NCBI GenBank assembly: GCA_035772405.1
Contig: JAYKKM010000339.1
Coordinates: 932,001-996,000 of the forward strand
Direction of reading: 5' to 3'
Source of the DNA: Chrysogorgia sp. JL179-B06
Lineage: Eukaryota; Cnidaria; Anthozoa; Scleralcyonacea; Chrysogorgiidae
DNA length: 64,000 bases
Numbering within the stretch: position 1 is the first letter of the stretch; each line of letters opens with the position of its first letter. Both the position numbers and the translations under genes were made by a program. The notes beneath the pieces are model-generated. The model saw nothing but the letters and a program-made list of their open reading frames with translations. It was not told the origin of the DNA and searched no databases. This document shows positions 10,801 through 22,610 of this stretch, piece after piece.

Positions 10801-13800
10801 TACGCTAACTTTGGAGACATTGCGCTAAGTTTGGAGACTTTGCGCTAAGTTTGGAGACATTGCGCTAAGTTTGGAGACTTTGCGCTAAGTTTTGAGACAT
10901 TGCGCTAAGTTTGGAGACATTGCGCTAAGTTATGAGACATTACGCTAAGTTTGGAGACATTACGCTAAGTTGTGAGACATTACGCTAAGTTTGGAGACTT
11001 TGCGCTAAGTTATGAGACATTACGCTAAGTTTGGAGACATTGCGCTAAGTTTGGAGACTTGGCGCTAAGTTTGGAGACATTACGCTAAGTTTGGAGACAT
11101 TACGCTAAGTTTAGAGACATTGCGGTAAGTTTGGAGACATTGCGCTAAGTTTAGAGACATTACGCTAAGTTTGGAGACATTACGCTAAGTTTGGAGACAT
11201 TGCGCTAAGTTTTGAGACATTATGCTAAGTTTTGAGACATTACGCTAAGTTTGGAGACTTTGAGCTAAGTTATGAGACATTACGCTAAGTTTGGAGACAT
11301 TGCGCTAAGTTTGGAGACTTTGCGCTAAGTTTAGAGACATTGCGCTAAGTTTAGAGATATTACGCTAAGTTTGAAGTTGGAAACATTGCGCTAAGTTTGG
11401 AGACATTGCGCTAAGTTTGGAGACTTTGCGCTAAGTTTAGAGACATTACGCTAAGTTTAGAGACATTGCGCTAAGTTTGGAGACATTGCGCTAAGTTTGG
11501 AGACTTTGCGCTAAGTTTAGAGACATTACGCTAAGTTTAGAGACATTGTGCTAAGTTTGGAGACATTGCGCTAAGTTTAGAGACATTACGCTAAGTTTAG
11601 AGACATTGTGCTAAGTTTGGAGACTTTGCGCTAAGTTTAGAGACATTACGCTAAGTTTAGAGACATTGTGCTAAGTTTGGAGACATTGCGCTAAGTTTGG
11701 AGACATTGCGCTAAGTTTAGAGACATTACGCTAAGTTTAGAGACATTGTGCTAAGTTTGGAGACTTTGCGCTAAGTTTAGAGACATTACGCTAAGTTTAA
11801 AGACATTACGCTAAGTTTAGAGACATTGTGCTAAGTTTGGAGACATTGCGCTAAGTTTGGAGACATTGCGCTAAGTTTTGAGACATTATGCTAAGTTTTG
11901 AGACATTACGCTAAGTTTGGAGACTTTGCGCTAAGTTATGAGACATTACGCTAAGTTTGGAGACATTGCGCTAAGTTTGGAGACTTTGCGCTAAGTTTAG
12001 AGACATTGCGCTAAGTTTAGAGATATTACGCTAAGTTTGAAGACATTGTGCTAAGTTTGGAAACATTGCGCTAAGTTTGGAGACATTGCGCTAAGTTTGG
12101 AGACATTACGCTAAGTTTGGAGACTTTGCGCTAAGTTTAGAGACATTACGCTAAGTTTAGAGACATTGCGCTAAGTTTGGAGACATTGCGCTAAGTTTGG
12201 AGACTTTGCGCTAAGTTTAGAGACATTACGCTAAGTTTAGAGACATTGTGCTAAGTTTGGAGACATTGCGCTAAGTTTAGAGACATTACGCTAAGTTTAG
12301 AGACATTGTGCTAAGTTTGGAGACTTTGCGCTAAGTTTAGAGACATTACGCTAAGTTTAGAGACATTGTGCTAAGTTTGGAGACATTGCGCTAAGTTTGG
12401 AGACATTGCGCTAAGTTTAGAGACATTACGCTAAGTTTAGAGACATTGTGCTAAGTTTGGAGACTTTGCGCTAAGTTTAGAGACATTACGCTAAGTTTAG
12501 AGACATTGTGCTAAGTTTGGAGACATTACGCTAAGTTTGGAGACATTGCGCTAAGTTTGGAGACATTGTGCTAAGTTTGGAAACATTGCGCTAAGTTTAG
12601 AGACATTGCGGTAAGTTTGGAGACATTACGCTAAGTTTGGAGACATTGCGCTAAGTTTGGAGACATTACACTAAGTTTGGAGACATTGTGCTAAGTTTGG
12701 AGACATTACGCTAAGTTTAGAGACATTGCGCTAAGTTTGGAGACATTGCGCTAAGTTTGGAGACATTGTGGTAAGTTTGGAGACATTGTGCTAAGTTTGG
12801 AGACATTACGCTAAGTTTAGAGACATTGCGGTAAGTTTGGAGACATTACGCTAAGTTTAGAGACATTGCGCTAAGTTTGGAGACATTGCGGTAAGTTTGG
12901 AGACATTGCGGTAAGTTTGGAGACATTGCGCTAAGTTTGGAGACATTGCGGTAGGTTTGGAGACATTACGCTAAGTTTAGAGACATTGCGGTAAGTTTGG
13001 AGACATTACGCTAAGTTTGGAGACATTGCGCTAAGTTTGGAGACATTACCCTAAGTTTGGAGACATTGCGCTAAGTTTTGAGACATTATGCTAAGTTTTG
13101 AGACATTACTCTAAGTTTGGAGACTTTGCGCTAAGTTTGGAGACATTGCGCTAAGTTTGGAGACATTACCCTAAGTTTTGAGACATTGCGCTAAGTTTGG
13201 AGACATTACGCTAAGTTTGGAGACATTGCGCTAAGTTTTGAGACATTATGCTAAGTTTTGAGACATTACGCTAAGTTTGGAGACTTTGCGCTAAGTTTGG
13301 AGAGTTTGCGCTAAGTTTGGAGACATTGCGCTAAGTTATGTGACTTTACGCTAAGCTTGGAGATATTGCGCTAAGTTGTGAGACGTTATTTGGAGACGTT
13401 ACGCTAAGTTTGGAGACTTTGCGCTAAGTTTGGAGACATTGCGCTAAGTTATGTGACTTTACGCTAAGCTTGGAGATATTGCGCTAAGTTGTGAGACGTT
13501 ACGTTAAGTCTGGAGACGTTACGTTAAGTCTGGAGACATTACGCTAAGTTTGGAGACTTTGCGCTAAGTTTGGAGAGTTTACGCTAAGTTTGGAGACATT
13601 GCGCTAAGTTATGTGACTTTACGCTAAGCTTGGAGATATTGCGCTAAGTTGTGAGACGTTATTTGGAGACGTTACGCTAAGTTTGGAGACTTTGCGCTAA
13701 GGTTGGAGACATTGCGCTAAGTTATGTGACTTTACGCTAAGCTTGGAGATATTGCGCTAAGTTGTGAGACGTTACGTTAAGTCTGGAGTCGTTAAGCTAA

Positions 13801-16800
13801 GTTTTTAGACATTACGCTAGGTTTCGCTAAGTTTTGAGATGTTACATTTAGTTTTTAGACATTACGCTAAATGAAGTTTCAAATGAAATAAAAGCTAATA
13901 AGGCAGAAGGTAAGATATTATTCTTTATATTCATTAATTCTTTAAAAACTTCAGATAATTAATATTTTCATATAATAATTAATATATATTTTCTTTTGAA
14001 TGATGGAATATTGGAATATTGCACAATGGAATATTGCTTCAGCTTACTAACAGAAAAATTCATTCCATAGAACCGCCCAAAAAACGAAGAAAGGTTATTA
14101 TCCCTGGTGTAACAGGTTTAAGAAATCTTGGTAACACATGTTATATGAACTCAGTCTTACAAGTACTAAGGTGAGACTATATGGTTTGGTAGGGTTATAT
14201 AATAATATATGGTATGGTAATGGAACCGTACGATAATGGGGTTTGGTAATGGTGTTTGGTAATGGTATGGTACAGCTGGAAATGATACAGTATTGGTATG
14301 GTAATGGTATTTGGTACTGTATGGTATGGTATGGTATGGTATGGTATGGTATGGTATGGTATGGTATGGTATGGTATGGTATGGTATGGTATGGTATGGT
14401 ATGGTATGGTATGGTATGGTATGGTATGGTGTGGTATGGTATTGGTAATGGTATTTGGTACTGTATGGTATGGTATGGTATGGTATGGTATGGTATTGTA
14501 TTGGTAATGGTATTTGGTATTTGGTACTGTATGGTATGGTATGGTATGGTATGGTATGGTATGGTATGGTATGGTATGGTATGGTATGGTGTGGTGTGGT
14601 ATGGTATTGGTACAGTATGGTATATGGTATACAATATATGTTAGGAAAAGGTTACTATGGTATCGTTTTAGCATGACATAGCTGGTATTGAAAGTATTAA
14701 TATATTTACTTCACCTTTCTTAGTCATTTACAATTCTTCCGTCATTGTTTTCTGGTATTAAATGACATCAAGTCTCCAGAGTTACCTTGTATTACTTCCA
14801 CTCCAAAAAATCGTCGCTCTATGAGTGCCATCTATGCAAGACAAACAACAGTTGAATGTTACGAGGTTTGATAATACTATCTGCAATAATGTATCATTGA
14901 AGTTGAATGGGGAAGTATACAGGATGTGTATGAAGTACATGGTGGTTAAACAAATGGGCGATGCAAGGTGAATTAGATGATTTTATGGGATGGATGGATG
15001 AGTGCTCAGCACAAAACTAGCAAGGAATTGAGAGAGAATGGGTATCGAGAGGATGGGTGAGGTGGAAAGGGAGCATGATGATGACTGGGTGAACAGATGT
15101 GTTAGGATGGAGGTGGAAGGGTTGGCTTTGAGAGGATGACCAAAGATGACATGGAAGATAGATCACTGTGGATGAGGACATGTTGATACTAGGGTTAACA
15201 GGGATACTAGGGGTTAAGGAGGACACTAGAGGTTATGGAGGACACTAGGGGTTAATGAGGATACTAGGGGTTAATGAGGATACTAGGGGTTAAGGAGGAT
15301 ACTAGGGGTTAAGGAGGACACTAGGGGTTAAGGAGGACACTAGGGGTTAAGCATGATACTAGGGGTTATAGAGGACAATAGGGTTAAGGAGGACAATAGG
15401 GTTAAGGAGGACACTAGGGGTTAAGCAGGATACTAGTGGTTATGGAGGATACTAGGTGTTAAGGAGGACACTAGGGATTAAGCATGATACTAGGCGTTAT
15501 GGAGGATACTAGGGGTTAAGCAGGATACTAGGGATTAAGGAGGATAATAGGGGTTAAGGAGGATACTAGGGTTTGAGGAGGATACTAGGGGGTTAAAGAG
15601 GACAGGTGCGATGGACAGAAGACAAGGGCAAACTCCACGTACTGTAAGCAGGGAAAACTATCTTTTTATAAAATAAATACAAATATTATGAATGTCATTA
15701 TTTGGCTTGCTGTTGTTTTTAGCATATATCAATGCCGTTAAAAGAACATTCCTGGCCAAGTGGAGAATGTTTGAAAGGGACTAACTCTTTGGTAGATGAC
15801 AAGATATCAACTGATGGAGTAGATAATGACTTAATTAGAGAAGGCAGTGGGAATAACTCTACTGCAGATAATGAAAAAAATCAACAAGTGTAAGAAATTA
15901 TAAATGTGGAGAATTAGATGAGATTTGTGTTGATCTGCAATGATTATTTATTTATTGAAGTTAGAAAGTTGATCATCCAAGTTGTTGTTTTAGTCTTGAG
16001 AAAGATGGCCTCAGCTATATCTATATCTATATCTATATATATATATCTATATCTAGGCGAACCTGACTATAACACCCTTCATTTGACTCTGAAGATGACC
16101 ACCGCTGAAGCCGTCAAAACGTCAGTGTTACCACCAACAATCTTTCACAAGACTACAATAACTTGGACGATCAATTTCCACCGATAATCCTAGACCTGGC
16201 ATTATTTTTTGCTCAGCTTTGTCTAATATTTTATATCTTTAGTTTTTTTAGCGATGAATTGCACGCCTTATTCAGAGTAATGTGGTCGGGAAAGTGGGTG
16301 AGTGTTTTTAAGAGCTGGATTAACGAGGGGACGGATGGGACGGCAGCTGCAGGCCTTGGAGAAAAATAGGCCCTTTTGTCACCAGACTAAATGAGGTTTT
16401 AGCTAGTAAGGGTACTTTCATAAAAGTCTTGTATCGATTGCAATTTTCGATAGATTTTTACAACACTGATCTGTAAAACATAAAGACAGGCTGCTTTATA
16501 TATATTTTCAAACACTCATTAATAATTCATGAGGAAAAGACAAAAGAAAATCACTACCGTATCGTGTCTTTAAATGTGATAAAGATTCGTCCTGATTTAC
16601 ATAAACTTTATCTTTGATTTTCTCGGCTTAGACAACATTGATTTTCAAAATTACTACGCCAATGAACTTATCAAATGGGTCGTGTTTGAAGCCGTTTAAT
16701 AAACTCGCAGCACGTGTTTTATCAGATCTAAAACACTCGGGGCTACGCCCTCGTGTTTTATATCTGACAAAACACTGCTGCTCGTTTATTAAACAATACA

Positions 16801-19084
16801 TAACGCACACCATATGCGTGCCGCACATCCGCACGCGTCGAACATCCGCTCATGTGCGTGTCGAACATCCGCACATGCGGCACGCACATGTTCAGACGTA
16901 CATGACACGCACATGTTCGGACGTACATTTCACGCACATGTTCGGACGTACATGACACGCACATGTTCGGACGTACATTTCACGCACATGTTCGGACGTA
17001 CATGACACGCACATGTTCGGACGTACATGACACGCACATGTTCGGACGTACATGACACGCACATGTTCGGACGTACATGACACGCACATGTTCGGACGTA
17101 CATGACACGCACATGTTCGGACGTACATGACACGCACATGTTCGGACGTACATAGCACGCACATGGCGGACGTACATAGCACGCACATGTGCGGACGTAC
17201 ATAGCACGCACATGTGCGGGTGTGCGGCAATCATTAAGGTATCTATCGTTTGTAAGTAAAAAATGAAGTGCAATAATGAAGGTGATTTTGTTTCCAGGCA
17301 ATTGTTACTCCAGTGGCGGTCCTTCATGCTGTGTGGCATTTAATACCTTCATTTCTTGGTTATTCTCAACATGATGCTCAAGAATTTCTTTGGTAGGCCG
17401 ACATTTAAGAAATCTTTATCACTTTGCTTACGTAACGGAAACGTCGATCGCACGATAAAAAGCACTGAATGGAAATCTTAAATTAAGGCTGATTTCCATG
17501 TAGCATATAATAGGCCCCGCGATCGCGCGTCATGTGATGTCATGTGTGTGATGTCATATGTGTGTGATGTCATGTGTGTGATGTCATATGTGTGTGATGT
17601 TATGTGTGTGATGTCATATATGTGATGTCATGTGTGTGATATTATGTGTGTGATGTCATGTGTGTGATGTCATATGTGTGTGATGTCATATGTGTGTGAT
17701 GTGATGTCATGTGTGTGATGTCATGTGTGTGATGTCATGTGTTTGATGTCATGTGTGTGATGTCATATGTGTGTGATGTCATGTGTGTGATGTCATGTGT
17801 GTGATGTCATGTGTGTGATGTCATGTGTGTGATGTCATATGTGTGTGATGTGATGTCATGTGTGTGATGTCATGTGTGTGATGTCATGTGTGTGATGTCA
17901 TGTGTGTGATGTCATATGTGTGTGATGTCATGTGTGTGATGTCATGTGTGTGATGTCATGTGTGCTTCATTACTCTAACAATGTGTATTATTAACATTGT
18001 TTTTAGCGAGGTTTTACAAAAAATTCAGGCTGAATTAGAAAAACATTGTCCAATAGATTTTCAAAGTCCTTTAGCTGATGTTATTCATCCGAAAGACATT
18101 TTGCCCAATGCTTTTGAGGGAAAACTTGTGAGCGAGGTAAGCAGGCACGTACTCCTCCCCCAAAAAGGCACACCCTTAAAGGCACGTACTCCACCCCCAA
18201 AAATGCACATCCCTTAAAGACACGTACTCATGCACCACCAAAAATGCACACCCCTTAAAGACACGTATACCACCCCCAAAAATGCACACCCCTTAAAGAC
18301 AACACACTTCACCCCCAAAAGGCACACACTCCACCCCCAAAAGGCACACACTCCACCCTCAAAAGGCACACACTCCACCCTCAAAAGGCACACACTCCAC
18401 CCTCAAAAGGCACACACTCCACCCTCAAAAGGCACACACTCCACCCTCAAAAGGCACACACTCCACCCTCAAAAGGCACACACTCCACCCTCAAAAGGCA
18501 CACACTCCACCCCCAAAAGGCACACACTACACCCCCAAAAGGCACACACTACACCCCCAAAAGGCACACACTCCACCCCCAAAAGGCACACACTCCACCC
18601 CCAAAAGGCACACCCCTTTGAGGCACACATTCCACATCCAAAACGCACACCCTGAAAGCACCTACTCCACCCCCCAAAAACAAGTGTTGCTTAAATGAAA
18701 GTTCTTGTCGCCTTACATGAGAATGGGTATTAGTTTTATCCTAATATTTTTAGTTGGAGAGAAATTTGGCTTTGTTTATTGTTTTGTTTATTAACCCTTC
18801 ACAGTAGAATACGGTCTCTCTTTTCTCAAGGTCATGTGTCATAATTGTCGTGGTATTTCAAAAACCTGTGAGCAATTCTGGGACTTATCCTTGGAATTTC
18901 CTGACAGGTGAGTGGTGTTTGTTGCCTTTTTGGACGAAATGTGAAGTGATATATAATGGTTGATTATTTTCCGTGCTCATTAGATATCAGGTTAAACCAA
19001 GGTCTAAGCGAGGACGTGTTCCAGCAAGACGACCGTCCACAGATTCCTGTCATTTAACAGGTGACAAGTAATTCTATCTTCGTC

Positions 19085-19138
<54 letters not shown>

Positions 19139-20302
19139 TCGTCTGTCTTCGTCTGTCTTCGTCTGTCTTCGTCTGTCTTCGTACTGTTCTACGAAATAAG
19201 CTACAAAAATTACAAAATAGAGCCGCTCGTATTATAACCAGATCTGGATATGAAATTAGATCCACGAAAATATTGACTGCATTAAACTGGTGCAATCTCG
19301 AAACTAGTAGAAACCAACAAAAGGGTACCTTAATGTACAAAATTGTTAATGGTATGTCTCCCAGATATTTAAATGAAATGTTCGTTCCTTTAAACGAAGT
19401 GCATGGTCACAATTTAAGAAACTCGGAGGTAGATGTTAAAATTCCATTGCCTAAATCCGAGTACCTAAAACGTAGTTTCACGTATAGCGGTGCTGTTTTA
19501 TGGAATGGACTACCATCGATGATTAAAACTGCTAACTCTGTAAATATTTTTTAAAATCTTATTCACTGTCATAAATTTTAATCTGTTAATATTGTATATA
19601 ATTAGTCTCTATGTATATTTATTCCTTTTATTATGTAACTAACGGCTTTTATGAAAAACAATGTAATATTGATAGAATTACCGTTATTAAATAAAGTTGT
19701 CTCTCTGTCTTCGTCTGTCTTCGTCTGTCTTCGTCTGTCTTCGTCTGTCTTCGCCTGTCTTCGCCTGTCTTCGTCTGTCTTCGTCTGTCTTCGTCTGTCT
19801 TCGTCTGTCTTCGTCTGTCTTCGTCTGTCTTCGTCTGTCTTCGTCTGTCTTCGTCTGTCTTCGTCTGTCTTCGTCTGTCTTCGTCTGTCTTCGTCTGTCT
19901 TCGTCTGTCTTCGTCTGTCTTCGTCTGTCTTCGTCTGTCTTCGTCTGTCTTCGTCTGTCTTCGTCTGTCTTCGTCTGTCTTCGTCTGTCTTCGTCTGTCT
20001 TCGTCTGTCTTCGTCTGTCTTCGTCTGTCTTCGTCTGTCTTCGTCTGTCTTCGTCTGTCTTCGTCTGTCTTCGTCTGTCTTCGTCTGTCTTCGTCTGTCT
20101 TCGTCTGTCTTCGTCTGTCTTCGTCTGTCTTCGTCTGTCTTCGTCTGTCTTCGTCTGTCTTCGTCTGTCTTCGTCTGTCTTCGTCTGTCTTCGTCTGTCT
20201 TCGTCTGTCTTCGTCTGTCTTCGTCTGTCTTCGTCTGTCTTCGTCTGTCTTCGTCTGTCTTCGTCTGTCTTCGTCTGTCTTCGTCTGTCTTCGTCTGTCT
20301 TC

Positions 20303-20346
<44 letters not shown>

Positions 20347-21613
20347 TCGTCTGTCTGTCTGTCTGTCTTCGTCTGTCTTCGTCTGTCTTCGTCTGTCTTC
20401 GTCTGTCTTCGTCTGTCTTCGTCTGTCTTCGTCTGTCTTCGTCTGTCTTCGTCTGTCTTCGTACTGTTCTACGAAATAAGCTACAAAAATTACAAAATAG
20501 AGCCGCTCGTATTATAACCAGATCTGGATATGAAATTAGATCCACGAAAATATTGACTGCATTAAACTGGTGCAATCTCGAAACTAGGAGAAACCAACAA
20601 AAGGGTACCTTAATGTACAAAATTGTTAATGGTATGTCTCCCAGATATTTAAATGAAATGTTCGTTCCTTTAAATGAAGTGCATGGTCACAATTTAAGAA
20701 ACTCGGAGGTAGATGTTAAAATTCCATTGCCTAAATCCGAGTACCTAAAACGTAGTTTCACGTATAGCGGTGCTGTTTTATGGAATGGACTACCATCGAT
20801 GATTAAAACTACTAACTCTGTAAATATTTTAAAAAATCTTATTCACTGTCATAAATTTTAATCTGTTAATATTGTATATAATTAGTCTCTATGTATATTT
20901 ATTCCTTTTATTATGTAACTAACGGCTTTTATGAAAAACAATGTAATATTGATAGAATTACCGTTATTAAATAACGTTGTCTCTCTCTCTCTCTCTCTGT
21001 CTTCGTCTGACGAAAAACAATGTAATATTGATAGAATTACCGTTATTAAATAAAGTTGTCTCTCTCTCTCTCTCTCTGTCTTCGTCTGTCTTCGTCTGTC
21101 TTCGTCTGTCTTCGTCTGTCTTCGTCTGTCTTCGTCTGTCTTCGTCTGTCTTCGTCTGTCTTCGTCTGTCTTCGTCTGTCTTCGTCTGTCTTCGTCTGTC
21201 TTCGTCTGTCTTCGTCTGTCTTCGTCTGTCTTCGTCTGTCTTCGTCTGTCTTCGTCTGTCTTCGTCTGTCTTCGTCTGTCTTCGTCTGTCTTCGTCTGTC
21301 TTCGTCTGTCTTCGTCTGTCTTCGTCTGTCTTCGTCTGTCTTCGTCTGTCTTCGTCTGTCTTCGTCTGTCTTCGTCTGTCTTCGTCTGTCTTCGTCTGTC
21401 TTCGTCTGTCTTCGTCTGTCTTCGTCTGTCTTCGTCTGTCTTCGTCTGTCTTCGTCTGTCTTCGTCTGTCTTCGTCTGTCTTCGTCTGTCTTCGTCTGTC
21501 TTCGTCTGTCTTCGTCTGTCTTCGTCTGTCTTCGTCTGTCTTCGTCTGTCTTCGTCTGTCTTCGTCTGTCTTCGTCTGTCTTCGTCTGTCTTCGTCTGTC
21601 TTCGTCTGTCTTC

Positions 21614-21665
<52 letters not shown>

Positions 21666-22572
21666 TCGTCTGTCTGTCTGTCTGTCTTCGTCTGTCTTCG
21701 TCTGTCTTCGTCTGTCTTCGTCTGTCTTCGTCTGTCTTCGTACTGTTCTACGAAATAAGCTACAAAAATTACAAAATAGAGCCGCTCGTATTATAACCAG
21801 ATCTGGATATGAAATTAGATCCACGAAAATATTGACTGCATTAAACTGGTGCAATCTCGAAACTAGGAGAAACCAACAAAAGGGTACCTTAATGTACAAA
21901 ATTGTTAATGGTATGTCTCCCAGATATTTAAATGAAATGTTCGTTCCTTTAAATGAAGTGCATGGTCACAATTTAAGAAACTCGGAGGTAGATGTTAAAA
22001 TTCCATTGCCTAAATCCGAGTACCTAAAACGTAGTTTCACGTATAGCGGTGCTGTTTTATGGAATGGACTACCATCGATGATTAAAACTACTAACTCTGT
22101 AAATATTTTTAAAAATCTTATTCACTGTCATAAATTTTAATCTGTTAATATTGTATATAATTAGTCTCTATGTATATTTATTCCTTTTATTATGTAACTA
22201 ACGGCTTTTATGAAAAACAATGTAATATTGATAGAATTACCGTTATTAAATAACGTTGTCTCTCTCTCTCTCTCTCTGTCTTCGTCTGACGAAAAACAAT
22301 GTAATATTGATAGAATTACCGTTATTAAATAAAGTTGTCTCTCTCTCTCTCTCTCTGTCTTCGTCTGTCTTCGTCTGTCTTCGTCTGTCTTCGTCTGTCT
22401 TCGTCTGTCTTCGTCTGTCTTCGTCTGTCTTCGTCTGTCTTCGTCTGTCTTCGTCTGTCTTCGTCTGTCTTCGTCTGTCTTCGTCTGTCTTCGTCTGTCT
22501 TCGTCTGTCTTCGTCTGTCTTCGTCTGTCTTCGTCTGTCTTCGTCTGTCTTCGTCTGTCTTCGTCTGTCTTC

Positions 22573-22610
<38 letters not shown>

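Larger units (their letters stand above)
19088..22610. repeat. 10-bp satellite (TCTGTCTTCG)n with a 1.28-kb tandem triplication, USP intron 13
   Basis: Arrays at 19088-19180, 19697-20460, 21057-21740 and 22337-22610 consist of TCTGTCTTCG with short TCTG runs. Between them sit three copies of a LINE tail whose shared left border (GTACTGTTCTACG) lies at 19181, 20461 and 21740, a spacing of 1280 and 1279 bp. Copies 2 and 3 also share a duplicated end of the LINE 3' UTR (21010-21056, 22288-22336) and CT-rich runs. Confidence 0.95.

Noticed and set aside
10650..13870. CRISPR array
   Set aside because: Units are directly abutting with no spacers, 20 bp long, in a eukaryotic intron.
14098..14676. 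Tyr-His-Thr-Ile-Pro and Trp-Tyr-Gly-Met repeat proteins
   Set aside because: Pentanucleotide array read in both directions; the real coding piece here is USP exon 6, ending at 14170.
16892..17339. Cys/His/Val/Arg-rich minus frames resembling zinc-finger repeats
   Set aside because: Produced by the 25-bp satellite; the Cys-His spacing does not match any finger class.
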